From Sulfurospirillum sp. SCADC (lineage in GTDB: Bacteria > Campylobacterota > Campylobacteria > Campylobacterales > Sulfurospirillaceae), in assembly GCF_000743525.1 (NCBI RefSeq), contig NZ_JQGK01000002.1, forward strand, positions 124,001 to 188,000: a stretch of 64,000 nucleotides of DNA. The letters run 5' to 3'. Each line of letters starts with the position of its first letter. Position 1 is the stretch's first letter. The notes under the pieces are model-generated. The model had not been told where the DNA came from. It did not search any database and saw nothing but the letters and a program-made list of their open reading frames with translations. A program made the position numbers and the translations under genes. Shown here piece after piece: positions 17,238 to 26,075 of the stretch.

Positions 17238-17671
17238 TATACATTTTCCTCTTTTTTTGTCTCTTTAGGTGTTTCGATCACTTGAACGGGAATGGGTTCA
17301 GATGAGAGCGTTGAAGGCGTCTCAAGCGAGGCACTCTCTTTCACACTGCTTTCAAGTTCTTTTAAAGAGTCATTGACTCCTTGGGTTGTTTTTTTGATCT
17401 CTTCGAGTTCATCGAAGGTGATGACTTTACGGACACTGCTAGCCGCTTCATCCAGTTTTTTCTTGTAAGTGAGGGCTTCATCTTTGAGTTCTTGAATTTT
17501 CATCTCTTGCTCAAAACTGCTTTTGACATCATTGATGCTGTTTTTAAAAGATTTGAAAAATTTTGCACCTTTGACCATAGCGTCAGGAAGTTTTTCCGGA
17601 CCTAAAAATATAATAGCGATTATTGCGATAAGAAGGATTTCTCCTATACCCATACCAAACATGAAAGGCAC
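17237..17671 (-). CDS. tatB: Twin-arginine translocase subunit TatB (TatA/B family)
   Basis: A 144-residue protein with an N-terminal membrane helix (MGIGEILLIAIIAIIFLGPE, about residues 6-25), the FLGPEKLP hinge, an amphipathic helix and a long charged, partly coiled C-terminal region. The Glu near the helix start and its length point to TatB rather than TatA. It is coupled to tatC. Initiation could be at residue 1 or at Met4 or Met6. Confidence 0.92.
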   Translation of the reverse strand: MPFMFGMGIGEILLIAIIAIIFLGPEKLPDAMVKGAKFFKSFKNSINDVKSSFEQEMKIQELKDEALTYKKKLDEAASSVRKVITFDELEEIKKTTQGVNDSLKELESSVKESASLETPSTLSSEPIPVQVIETPKETKKEENV

Positions 17672-17745
17672 CGCCTTGAAGTTAAATTGAAGTTGGATTT
17701 TATCTGAATTTTTATCAAAATACTATAAATGTCACGAACGTGGGG

Positions 17746-17751
17746 TATAAT
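17746..17751 (+). promoter_or_regulatory. TATAAT -10 element for the GGDEF-EAL gene
   Basis: TATAAT preceded by GGGG lies 59 bases before the ATG at 17810. No good -35 is seen. Its position inside the longer in-frame extension from 17729 supports the shorter start. Confidence 0.5.
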
Positions 17752-17809
17752 AGGATTAAATAGTGTGACAAACGCTTTGCCTAAAAACTTCGACAACAGA
17801 GGTAAGAGG

Positions 17810-19696
17810 ATGCAGATTCGTATCAGTCCGTTACGTATAGTTCTTATTTATGCACTTTTCGCGACACTGTGGATTCTCTTTTCCGATCATTTGGTTGAGT
17901 CTTTGATCGATAATGTTGCTTACTTAACATTGATTCAGACTTACAAAGGGCTTTTTTTTATTGTTGTGACTTCCTTGCTGCTGTATGGGCTGATTCGCGC
18001 GACAGTGACGAAGCTTGAGATGATGCAAAAAAAGCTCAAAGTGCATGAAGAGCGCTTGGAGTATGTAATCCAAGGATCCAATCTTGGGTATTGGGACTGG
18101 GACTACGTGCATCAACACCATGTTGTCAACGACAAATGGCTCTCGTTTTTGGGGTTAAAACGTGAGGATATTGAGAATGATGTGACGGATTGGGAAGAGC
18201 GTATTCATCCTGAAGATCGTATGTTGACCCATAAAGCAGTGGAGCATACCATCAAACACCATCAACCCTATGTCGTAGAGTTTCGTATGCGCCATAAAGA
18301 TGGGCATTGGGTTTGGATCGAGGGTTCTGGTGCGGTGGTGGAGCGCGATGATAAAACAGGTGCACCGCTTCGGCTTGCCGGAACTCATCGTGACATCAGT
18401 GATCGTAAAAATGCCCAAAGAGATATGCTTTTTCTAGCCCTCAACGACACACTAACGAAACTTCCCAATCGTGCATACCTGAGGCAAGAGCTTGAAAAGC
18501 GCTTGATGGAAGAGTCGTCGTTGTGCTTTTTATTTTTAGACTTGGATCGTTTCAAAATCATTAACGATATGTATGGACACACGATAGGCGACAAAGTGAT
18601 TCAAGTGGTCGCCGAACGGTTAAAATCATTGTTGAATCATTCCGATTTTATTGCCCGCGTTGGTGGTGATGAGTTCGTTATCTTAAGCAATGAATCCTTA
18701 CATGTAGAAGCGTTGTGCCAAAAACTCATTGCAGGTTTGGACGCGCCCATTGTCGTGGCAGATGAACATTTTAAGCTGAGTGTGAGCATTGGCGTTGCGT
18801 GTTCTCCTCATGATGGCAAAAGTTTTGAAGCACTTTTTAAAAATGCCGATACCGCCATGTACGAAGCTAAAAATCACCCGTCTAAACATTATCTTTTTTA
18901 CACATCATCGATGACAGAGCACCTTTTAAATATCTCAAAATTTGACAATGATCTCAAACATGCGATTGAAAATGATGAATTTGTCCTGCATTATCAGCCG
19001 CAGATCAACCTTCATAACAATGCAGTGATTGGCATTGAAGCGCTTGTTCGGTGGCAACACCCTGCTCAGGGCTTGCTCTCGCCTTATAATTTTATTGCAA
19101 GGGCAGAAGAAACCAGACTCATCATCCCTCTTGGATTGCTGATTTTCAAAAAAGCGTTGGAGCAGATGAAACGGTGGCAAGATGAGATTTTTTTCAATGG
19201 CATCATCGCGATTAACATCTCGAGTGTTCAGATTGAAGAAGAAGATTTTATCGATCAGATCGAGGCGATACGCCAAAAAATAGAGGTGAGTGCGCTTAGC
19301 ATTGAGCTTGAAGTCGCAGAGAGCAGTTTTATGAACAATCCGATGCAATCGTCCAAAACACTGCAAAAACTTGAAAATTTGGGCTATAAAATCTCGATTG
19401 ATGATTTTGGAACAGGCTATTCGTCTTTGAGTTATCTCAAACAATTACCCTTGCATAAACTCAAAATTGACCGCTCGTTTATAAGTGATTTACCGCGCGA
19501 TAGAGACGATCAAGCGATTGCTAAAGCGATCATTGTGCTTGGGAAGACCTTGGAGTTGGAAGTTTTAGCCGAAGGGGTGGAAACAGAGGAGCAAAAAGCG
19601 TTTCTCATCGAAAATGGATGCGACAGCATGCAAGGGTTCCTTTTCTCAAAACCCATGAGTGCGGAAGCGTTGAAAACCTCTTTATATCAAAACTAA
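17810..19696 (+). CDS. PAS-GGDEF-EAL cyclic di-GMP signalling protein
   Basis: A 628-residue membrane protein. Two N-terminal helices (about 8-60) precede a PAS/PAC domain (WDWDYV through GTHRDISDRK). The diguanylate cyclase domain has the intact signature GGDEF at residues 285-289, and the phosphodiesterase domain has EALVRWQHP starting at residue 410, with DDFGTGYSSL and LAEGVETEEQ later. Both active sites look complete, so it may make and break c-di-GMP. An in-frame ATG exists at 17729, but AGAGG at 17798-17802 and the promoter position favour 17810. A palindrome copy is at 18699-18706. Confidence 0.93.
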   Translation: MQIRISPLRIVLIYALFATLWILFSDHLVESLIDNVAYLTLIQTYKGLFFIVVTSLLLYGLIRATVTKLEMMQKKLKVHEERLEYVIQGSNLGYWDWDYVHQHHVVNDKWLSFLGLKREDIENDVTDWEERIHPEDRMLTHKAVEHTIKHHQPYVVEFRMRHKDGHWVWIEGSGAVVERDDKTGAPLRLAGTHRDISDRKNAQRDMLFLALNDTLTKLPNRAYLRQELEKRLMEESSLCFLFLDLDRFKIINDMYGHTIGDKVIQVVAERLKSLLNHSDFIARVGGDEFVILSNESLHVEALCQKLIAGLDAPIVVADEHFKLSVSIGVACSPHDGKSFEALFKNADTAMYEAKNHPSKHYLFYTSSMTEHLLNISKFDNDLKHAIENDEFVLHYQPQINLHNNAVIGIEALVRWQHPAQGLLSPYNFIARAEETRLIIPLGLLIFKKALEQMKRWQDEIFFNGIIAINISSVQIEEEDFIDQIEAIRQKIEVSALSIELEVAESSFMNNPMQSSKTLQKLENLGYKISIDDFGTGYSSLSYLKQLPLHKLKIDRSFISDLPRDRDDQAIAKAIIVLGKTLELEVLAEGVETEEQKAFLIENGCDSMQGFLFSKPMSAEALKTSLYQN

Positions 19697-19756
19697 CTTT
19701 TAGCTCCTTTTTTGTACAATAAGCGCACTTTAATTACACACATAGGGCGATAATCC

Positions 19757-21958
19757 ATGGAAAATTTAGACGCAGTGTTAAAAAAACATAAGTTAACCAA
19801 AGACGAATATGAAAATATTTTGAACATTTTAGGACGTGAGCCAAACATGCTTGAAATTGGCATCTTCTCGTCGATGTGGAGTGAGCACTGCTCGTATAAA
19901 TCCAGTAAAAAATACCTCAATGGTTTCCCAACCAAAGCGCCATGGGTGATTCAAGGACCTGGTGAAAATGCGGGTGTTATCGATGTGGGTGATGGAATGG
20001 CAGCCGTCTTTAAGATGGAGTCACACAACCACCCAAGCTTTATTGAACCGTATCAAGGTGCCGCAACGGGTGTGGGTGGAATCCTCAGAGACGTCTTTAC
20101 GATGGGTGCGCGCCCCGTTGCAAACATGAACTCTCTTCGTTTTGGCAATGTCACTAACAATGACGACACATCGCATCATCAACGCTACCTCGTGCGTGGT
20201 GTGGTTGCAGGTATCGGCGGATACGGTAACTGCATGGGTGTGCCTACCATCGGTGGCGAGACCTTCTTTGATGAAAGCTACAATGGCAATATCTTGGTTA
20301 ATGCGTTTACCCTTGGTCTTGCAAAAAGTGATGAAATTTTTTACGGAAAAGCGGAAGGCCTTGGTAACCCTGTTGTGTATGTGGGTTCAAAAACAGGTCG
20401 TGACGGTCTGGGTGGTGCTGTTATGGCGAGCGATAGCTTCACTGAAGCCAACAAAAGCCTACGCCCAACCGTTCAAGTAGGTGATCCATTTGCTGAAAAA
20501 CTACTTTTGGAAGCGTGTTTAGAACTCTTTAAAACAGACTATATCGTGGGCATCCAAGATATGGGTGCTGCGGGTCTTACTTCAAGCTCATTTGAGATGG
20601 CAGGACGAAGTGGAAGCGGTATGATTATGCACTTAGATAAAGTTCCTGCTCGTGAAGAGGGGATGCAACCCTTTGAATTTATGCTCTCTGAGTCACAAGA
20701 GCGAATGCTCATCTGTGCGAAAAAAGGGTATGAAGATAAAGTGGTTGACATCTTTAGAAAATGGGACTTGAATGCTGAAATCATCGGTGAAGTAACGGCG
20801 ACGGGCAACATGGAGCTTTTCTGGCATGGTGAGAGAGTGGCAAATATGCCCGTACAACCTGTCAGCGAGCAAGCACCGATTTACGATAGACCAACCAAAG
20901 AGCCAGCTTATTTGGCTACTATTAAAAACACAACGATTAATGATTTTGCAAAAGTTGAGAACCAAAAAGCATTTGACACACTCCTCAATTCAGTTGAAAT
21001 TAGCGACAAATCATGGATTTTTAACCAATACGATTCAACGGTACAGACTAATACGATTAAAGCACCAGGTAGTTTGGATGCAAGCGTGATTCGTATCAAA
21101 GAAAACGGCAAAGCACTTTCTATGAGCAGTGACTGTAACCCACGTTATAACTACATCGACCCTAAAATGGGTGCTGCTGCGGCAGTAGCTGAGAGTGGAA
21201 GAAATGTTGCGATGAGTGGCGCACGACCTTTAGCCATTACCGATTGTCTCAACTACGGAAATCCTGAAAATCCTGAAGTGATGTGGCAATTTGCACAAGG
21301 GTGTTATGGCATCAAAGAGGCGTGCGCAAAACTCAATACCCCTGTTGTCAGTGGTAACGTTTCCCTTTACAACGAAACCAATGGTGTGGGCGTTTTCCCA
21401 ACCCCTGCGATTGTGATGGTAGGTTTGAATGATGATGCGAACACAACCCTTCCATCCAGTTTCCAAAAAGAGGGTGCAAGCGTTTATCTCATTGGCGATA
21501 CCCAAAGTGATTTTGGCGGTAGCTTGTATATGAAAGAGCTTTTTGGCAAAGTTGAAGGTACATTAGCAGAGCTTGATTATGACAAAGAGTTGAAATTGTG
21601 GGAGCTTGTCATCGAAGCCAATAAAAAAGGTTTCTTGAACGCAGCCAAAGATGTTAACGTTGGCGGTATCGCGATTGCTCTTGCTAAAATGGTCGCCAAA
21701 AGTGGAAAAGGCGTTACATGTAAGTTTACATGTAATGATGCTAAAGACATTTTTGCTGAGAGTTTCTCTCGCGCTATCGTTGAAGTCAATGATGAAGCAA
21801 GCTTTGAAACAATGGCTAAAACGATTGGAATTACTGTTGCAAAAATTGGAAATGTTGGTGGAGAGAGCTTTACATGTAATGATATTTCTAAGTCAGTTGA
21901 AGCTATTAAAGAGCGTTATTTTAACCGCTTTCAAGAAGTGATTGAACAAGACATCTAA
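19757..21958 (+). CDS. purL: Phosphoribosylformylglycinamidine synthase II, PurL
   Basis: This 733-residue small-type PurL converts FGAR to FGAM with ATP and ammonia supplied by PurQ-PurS. Motifs include [36 protein letters not shown] and [10 protein letters not shown]. Length fits the bacterial/archaeal small PurL class. purQ and purS are not adjacent. The 3' end is unusual in carrying three copies of the dispersed palindrome within 164 bases (21715-21722, 21727-21734, 21871-21878), encoding TCK, FTCN and FTCN. A strong terminator follows. Confidence 0.97.
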   Translation: MENLDAVLKKHKLTKDEYENILNILGREPNMLEIGIFSSMWSEHCSYKSSKKYLNGFPTKAPWVIQGPGENAGVIDVGDGMAAVFKMESHNHPSFIEPYQGAATGVGGILRDVFTMGARPVANMNSLRFGNVTNNDDTSHHQRYLVRGVVAGIGGYGNCMGVPTIGGETFFDESYNGNILVNAFTLGLAKSDEIFYGKAEGLGNPVVYVGSKTGRDGLGGAVMASDSFTEANKSLRPTVQVGDPFAEKLLLEACLELFKTDYIVGIQDMGAAGLTSSSFEMAGRSGSGMIMHLDKVPAREEGMQPFEFMLSESQERMLICAKKGYEDKVVDIFRKWDLNAEIIGEVTATGNMELFWHGERVANMPVQPVSEQAPIYDRPTKEPAYLATIKNTTINDFAKVENQKAFDTLLNSVEISDKSWIFNQYDSTVQTNTIKAPGSLDASVIRIKENGKALSMSSDCNPRYNYIDPKMGAAAAVAESGRNVAMSGARPLAITDCLNYGNPENPEVMWQFAQGCYGIKEACAKLNTPVVSGNVSLYNETNGVGVFPTPAIVMVGLNDDANTTLPSSFQKEGASVYLIGDTQSDFGGSLYMKELFGKVEGTLAELDYDKELKLWELVIEANKKGFLNAAKDVNVGGIAIALAKMVAKSGKGVTCKFTCNDAKDIFAESFSRAIVEVNDEASFETMAKTIGITVAKIGNVGGESFTCNDISKSVEAIKERYFNRFQEVIEQDI
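21715..21734. repeat. Tandem pair of the dispersed palindrome inside purL
   Basis: Two TACATGTA cores lie four bases apart (21715-21722 and 21727-21734), 12 bases start to start, read in frame as TCK and FTCN. A third copy is 144 bases downstream. The pair is the densest arrangement in the window. Confidence 0.9.
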
Positions 21959-21973
21959 ATTATTGTATATGAA

Positions 21974-22011
21974 CCTAAAGGCTAAGTACATTAATAGACT
22001 TAGCCTTTAGG
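21974..22011. terminator. Bidirectional terminator between purL and a small ORF
   Basis: A perfect 14-bp stem, CCTAAAGGCTAAGT at 21974-21987 paired with ACTTAGCCTTTAGG at 21998-22011, with a 10-base loop. A T-rich run follows on the plus strand at 22015-22024. On the minus strand it begins just after the stop of the 26-codon small ORF. Confidence 0.85.
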
Positions 22012-22014
22012 GAA

Positions 22015-22095
22015 TTATTTTTTTGGAGGGTTGTTACCGCGTCCACCACCAGATGGTTTTCCCGTAGTACTTGGCCAATTTGGGTTATTTGCCAT
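22015..22095 (-). CDS. 26-residue small protein, Pro/Gly/Asn-rich
   Basis: The minus strand from 22095 reads MANNPNWPSTTGKPSGGGRG followed by NNPPKK and TAA. AAAGGAG lies six bases before the ATG, an ideal ribosome-binding site, and the stop abuts a strong terminator shared with purL. There is no signal peptide or helix; the chain is polar and probably disordered. It stands alone, with its own start signals and terminator, between purL and the NlpC/P60 lipoprotein genes. Function is unknown. The layout argues for a real, independently expressed small protein. Confidence 0.7.
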   Translation of the reverse strand: MANNPNWPSTTGKPSGGGRGNNPPKK

Positions 22096-22161
22096 TTGAT
22101 CTCCTTTATAAATTTATTGACATCATTATACAATAAGCTTAGCTTTCTTTACATGTAAAAT

Positions 22162-22935
22162 CTAAAACGTTCCATAAGCGACAAAAAAGGCGATATTCAT
22201 ACACTGAGGTTGTGCCGCACCTTGTTTGGAGGGGCAGCGTTTCATATAGGTGTTGATGACTTTACCGTCTTTGTTGGTGAGCATCGGATAGTTAAAATTC
22301 ATATAATCCAAAACATTTTTACCATTGGAGTGGTGGATAAACTCAACCGTTCCATCAGGTTCTACTTTCGTGACAATGCCTACGTGTGTGATGTTTTCCG
22401 CCACTTGCACTGCCGGTTGTTTAGTCGCTACTTTTTCTTTGCCTTTGGCTTTGGCTTTTGTTTTCACCGCAGGTTTGCGCTCGGTATTTTCAAAGAAGAC
22501 GAGATCGCCGAGGTTGGGAAGTCGGGTCTCATACGCATTGCCTTTTTTAGACATCAGGTTGAACATGGCGCGTGATTTTCTGGCGTTATCAAAACTTTGA
22601 CTGAGCTCTTTTTCTTGGTAAAAAGGTGTTCCTGTTTTGTAGTTAATCAGACTTACAAAGCCCGAGCAGTCGCCTCCGTCACGTTTCCCCAAATACATCA
22701 TGGCATTGTGTACGATGGCTTCACGCATAGAGAGTTCAGGCACGGGGCGCAAGTCAAAACTCTCATGCTCTTGTCTGAGGAAAAAATCGTTGGAAGGTTT
22801 TTCACCCAGATATATTTTGGGCTCTACTGGAGTTTTTTCTTCTGCAATGGGAAGTGTGGGTGTCTCAATTGTTGTTTGTTGTGCACACCCTGCGAGTAGA
22901 AGCGCTGTGACGCCTAAAGCGATCCAACGTCTCAT
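22162..22935 (-). CDS. NlpC/P60-like lipoprotein, putative peptidoglycan hydrolase
   Basis: A 257-residue lipoprotein: signal peptide with lipobox LLAGC (acylated Cys17), then a papain-like NlpC/P60-type domain. The catalytic Cys90 lies in GGDCSGFV and a candidate His in THVGIV or FIHHS. A Lys/Ala-rich insertion (KTKAKAKGKEKVATKQ) sits before the His region. It probably cleaves cell-wall peptides, but divergence from classic NlpC/P60 leaves substrate open. It overlaps the upstream paralogue by four bases, so the two arose by tandem duplication and are co-expressed. Confidence 0.83.
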   Translation of the reverse strand: MRRWIALGVTALLLAGCAQQTTIETPTLPIAEEKTPVEPKIYLGEKPSNDFFLRQEHESFDLRPVPELSMREAIVHNAMMYLGKRDGGDCSGFVSLINYKTGTPFYQEKELSQSFDNARKSRAMFNLMSKKGNAYETRLPNLGDLVFFENTERKPAVKTKAKAKGKEKVATKQPAVQVAENITHVGIVTKVEPDGTVEFIHHSNGKNVLDYMNFNYPMLTNKDGKVINTYMKRCPSKQGAAQPQCMNIAFFVAYGTF

Positions 22936-23552
22936 TTGATGCTCCCATACGCGCTAAAATAAGCAGGTGCTAAGCATTTATGCCCTTCATCTTTAGGGCA
23001 TTTTTCCATGTAGGAGTTGACGACTTTTGTATCGTTCATCGTGACCGTTGGATAGTTGAGATTCATTTGGCTAATCAAATTTTTTCCTTTGGTATGGTGA
23101 ATAAAATAGACGGTTTCATCAGGATCAATTTTCGTGATGATACCGATATGGGTGATGTTATCGACGCTTTTTTTCGCCTTAGCATACTTTTTAACGGTAT
23201 TGGCAAAAAAGATCAAGTCTCCCACTTTGGGTTTTTCGTGATAGAGGCGGTTTTGGTCCTCTAAAAGGTTGTAGATTGCAAGAGAGCGTCTCGCATCTTC
23301 AAAATAATCATTGAGCTCAGTTGCGCTAAAGTAGGGCTGAATACTCTCTTTATTGACCAAAGTTACAAAGCCTGAACAATCACCCCCGTTAGGTTTGCCT
23401 TGGTATTTAAGCGCGTTTTTGATGATCTCTTGGCGTTTGGGTGTGTCGTCTTTAACCTGTGGAAGTTCGGGAGCATTTTGTGTTAACTCTTTTTGAGCAC
23501 AACCGCTCAGTAAAAATGTGCAGGCACACAGTGCCACTAGATACAGTCTCAT
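22932..23552 (-). CDS. NlpC/P60-like lipoprotein, paralogue of the next gene
   Basis: A 206-residue lipoprotein with lipobox LLSGC (Cys18), catalytic-type motif GGDCSGFV (Cys59) and the matching THIGII and FIHHTKGKN segments. It shares the C-terminal pattern NSYMEKCP...YFSAYGS with its neighbour (NTYMKRCP...FFVAYGT), which shows common descent. It lacks the neighbour's Lys-rich insertion. The first gene of the pair; start at 23552 fits the signal peptide. A role in cell-wall turnover is inferred from family. Confidence 0.83.
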   Translation of the reverse strand: MRLYLVALCACTFLLSGCAQKELTQNAPELPQVKDDTPKRQEIIKNALKYQGKPNGGDCSGFVTLVNKESIQPYFSATELNDYFEDARRSLAIYNLLEDQNRLYHEKPKVGDLIFFANTVKKYAKAKKSVDNITHIGIITKIDPDETVYFIHHTKGKNLISQMNLNYPTVTMNDTKVVNSYMEKCPKDEGHKCLAPAYFSAYGSIK

Positions 23553-23613
23553 TCAAATCCTCATGATAATTTCATTATGGTAACGATTTTTTCCTAAAAA
23601 TTTGGAATAAATT

Positions 23614-24756
23614 TTATATGTTTAGGCTATCCATCGCTTTTTGCATACGTTCTAAAATCATTTTTAAAACACTTTTTTGGGTTCCAAAGTTGAGGCGTAC
23701 AAAGTTTGGATTGCCAAAGGGTTCTCCATCGCTCAATCCTACGCCAAAGTCCAGAAAAAACGCATACAGACTCTTTACATGTAAAGCGCTTGCGTCGATC
23801 CACGCGAGAAAGGTTGCTTCTTGATCTAGGAGTTTAAGCTTAGGATTATGCGCGACAAACTCTTGAACCATTGTGAGGTTTTCAGCCAAGTAGAGACGAA
23901 GTTCTGCTAGCCACGCATCGCCTTCTAGGTACGCTGCTTTAAGAGCGGTAATGCCCAAAAGATTGATGCCTCCGACCATACTTCCCATCGTTTTTTGAAA
24001 ACGTTTACGCAGTTCCACATTGGGAATAACCGCAAACGAGGCTTGAAGTCCCGCGATATTAAACGTTTTGCTCGGTGCCATCAGCGTAATGCTTTTTTGC
24101 GCTAATGCCTCGCTAAGAGATGCGATAGGAATGTGTTTTGCCTCTGGATTTAAAAGCAAATCGGCATGAATTTCATCGGAGCAGATAGTAAGGTCGTACT
24201 TTAAACAAAAATCTCCCAGTCTCTCCAACTCTTTACATGTAAAAACCGTTCCTGCTGGATTGTACGGATTGCAGAGCATAAAGAGTTTACATGTAGGCGT
24301 TATGGCTTGCTCCATTGCTTCAAAATCAAGTGTCCAACGGTTTTTCTCTTCTTTCATCGCAATGGCTAAAACCTCTTTATTCGCATGACGAGGCGCTTTG
24401 ATAAAGTGCGGATAAATCGGTGTCGTGGTCATCACGCTTTCCCCTTGCGTCGCAAGGCACGCCACATTCATACTGCTGACAACCCCATGCGTAAATAAAA
24501 TCCACTCTTTTTTGATCTCCCAATTGTAATGGCGTTTCAAAAAGGAAATGATCGCATCGTAGGTTTCATCGTCAATGCCGGTATACCCAAAAACACCCTC
24601 GCTCACTCTTTTTTGAAGGGCGTCTATCACACATGGAGGCGATTTAAAATCCATATCGGCAACCCACGCAGGGATGATGTCTTGGTCTTTGTATTTGTCC
24701 CATTTCTCACACGGTGTTTTAGTTCTATCAACGATTTCATCAAAATTAAACATCAA
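23614..24756 (-). CDS. PatB/MalY-type pyridoxal-phosphate C-S lyase
   Basis: A 380-residue fold-type-I PLP enzyme of the MalY/PatB cystathionine beta-lyase group, which splits C-S bonds in cystathionine or cysteine conjugates. Evidence is the PLP-binding Lys in MAPSKTFNIAG, CNPYNPAGTVF, CSDEIHADL and FGNPNFVRLNFG near the end. ATG codons at 24756 and 24753 are both possible starts. Three copies of the dispersed palindrome lie within it, more than in any other gene except purL (23776-23783, 24234-24241, 24288-24295). It is divergent from the TerB-DnaJ gene. Confidence 0.9.
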   Translation of the reverse strand: MMFNFDEIVDRTKTPCEKWDKYKDQDIIPAWVADMDFKSPPCVIDALQKRVSEGVFGYTGIDDETYDAIISFLKRHYNWEIKKEWILFTHGVVSSMNVACLATQGESVMTTTPIYPHFIKAPRHANKEVLAIAMKEEKNRWTLDFEAMEQAITPTCKLFMLCNPYNPAGTVFTCKELERLGDFCLKYDLTICSDEIHADLLLNPEAKHIPIASLSEALAQKSITLMAPSKTFNIAGLQASFAVIPNVELRKRFQKTMGSMVGGINLLGITALKAAYLEGDAWLAELRLYLAENLTMVQEFVAHNPKLKLLDQEATFLAWIDASALHVKSLYAFFLDFGVGLSDGEPFGNPNFVRLNFGTQKSVLKMILERMQKAMDSLNI

Positions 24757-24829
24757 AATTGTCCTTTTTTTTAGTGTAATGATTGTAGCATATTTGCCAA
24801 AAATTCGTTTTACATGTAAAGGTGAAAAA

Positions 24830-25582
24830 ATGACCTATATCATTATTGCAGTCGTTATTGTAGTGTTTTATTTGTTAACCAAAAACTATCAAACCGAAGC
24901 GTATCAGCACATCAATATCGATGCAAAACAGACACTTAGAGGTGATTTGGCGGAGCATGAGGCTGGGCTTTTGGTTGCATTGATGGCAAAAGTGGCAAAA
25001 GCTGATGGCAGGGTGTGTGAACTGGAAGCGGAGCTTTTAAAGCATACGTTTAGTGACATCGCACGTGTGTTTGAAAACAGCGAAAGCATTCGTGAAGCGC
25101 TCAAATCAATTTATGAGAAAGAGATAAAAAGCTTTGATAATACGCTTATTGTCTCACAAAAATACCTTAAACTCACCCAAAACGACTATACTAAACGTCT
25201 CAAAGTGATGGAGTATCTGCTCAATCTTGCCTTTATCGACAAGAGTTTTTCGCAAGCGGAGCTGATGATCACCGAAGATATTGCGGATGCACTCATGATC
25301 AAACGCGCTGATTTTGAAAGACTCATCGCTGCGTTTGAGCAATTTTATGCGAACAAAGCCTCACACGCACAGATGGGAATACAAAATGCCTATGCCATTT
25401 TAGGCGCAGATCCGAGTGAAGATATGGAGAGTATTAAGAAAAAGTACCGTGCGTTAGTCAAAGAGTATCATCCTGACATTTTAATGGGGCAGGGGAAAGA
25501 TCAAAACATCATTGATGCCGCAACGACAAAGCTTCAAGAGATCAATGAAGCGTATGAGATGATTAAAAAGGAAAAAAACTAG
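24830..25582 (+). CDS. TerB-DnaJ membrane-anchored co-chaperone (DjlA-like)
   Basis: A 250-residue protein with one N-terminal membrane helix (MTYIIIAVVIVVFYLL), a TerB-like helical domain (about 45-160, KVAKADGRVCELEAE) and a C-terminal J domain with the HPD motif (KEYHPDILMG). This is the DjlA arrangement, in which a membrane-bound J domain recruits DnaK. I use ATG 24830, because the helix begins there; a TTTACATGTAAA copy lies 9-20 bases before it. The thioesterase gene starts on the base after its stop. Confidence 0.86.
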   Translation: MTYIIIAVVIVVFYLLTKNYQTEAYQHINIDAKQTLRGDLAEHEAGLLVALMAKVAKADGRVCELEAELLKHTFSDIARVFENSESIREALKSIYEKEIKSFDNTLIVSQKYLKLTQNDYTKRLKVMEYLLNLAFIDKSFSQAELMITEDIADALMIKRADFERLIAAFEQFYANKASHAQMGIQNAYAILGADPSEDMESIKKKYRALVKEYHPDILMGQGKDQNIIDAATTKLQEINEAYEMIKKEKN

Positions 25583-26065
25583 ATGTTAACAACCCCGTTT
25601 GAGAGGCACACCTTGAGTATGTCCGTGTTAATGACGCCCGATAAAGCCAATTTTTCAGGCAATGTGCACGGAGGTGATCTGTTAAAATTGCTCGATCAAG
25701 TGGCTTACGCATGCGCATCACGCTATTGTGGAGGCTATGTCGTAACGATGTCGGTCGATCAGGTCATTTTTAAACAAGCGATTCCAGTAGGTACGTTGGT
25801 GACCTTTTTAGCCAGTGTAAATTTTACAGGAAAAACATCGATGGAAGTGGGCATTAAAGTGATTGCGGAGAACATTCAAAAAGGGATTGCAACGCACACA
25901 AACAGCTGTTTTTTCACGATGGTTGCGGTGGATGAGAACGGACGTCCCAAACCAGTTCCTGCGTTAGTGCCAGAAACCGATGTGGAAAAAAGACGCTATC
26001 ATGATGGCAAACGCCGCCGTGACATCAGGCTTCACGGCTACAATGAGATCGCACCCCAAAAATGA
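25583..26065 (+). CDS. Hot-dog fold acyl-CoA thioesterase (YciA/BACH-like)
   Basis: A 160-residue cytosolic thioesterase. Typical features are MTPDKANFSGNVHGGDLLKL near the N-terminus with the catalytic Asp region DQVAYACA, and the hot-dog core VIFKQAIPVG followed by TSMEVGIKV. It hydrolyses acyl-CoA esters. Its ATG abuts the stop of the J-domain gene. A convergent terminator follows. Confidence 0.9.
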   Translation: MLTTPFERHTLSMSVLMTPDKANFSGNVHGGDLLKLLDQVAYACASRYCGGYVVTMSVDQVIFKQAIPVGTLVTFLASVNFTGKTSMEVGIKVIAENIQKGIATHTNSCFFTMVAVDENGRPKPVPALVPETDVEKRRYHDGKRRRDIRLHGYNEIAPQK

Positions 26066-26074
26066 GGGGTGATC
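26047..26074. terminator. Convergent terminator between the thioesterase and dsbA-like genes
   Basis: CACCCC (26052-26057) and GGGGTG (26066-26071) form a stem with an eight-base loop, flanked by GATC on both sides and followed by TTT. It overlaps the end of the thioesterase gene. Confidence 0.6.
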
Positions 26075-26075
26075 T

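Noticed and set aside
18935-19444. A 169-codon minus-strand open frame
   Set aside because: It is entirely antisense to the intact EAL domain and has no similarity or start signals of its own.
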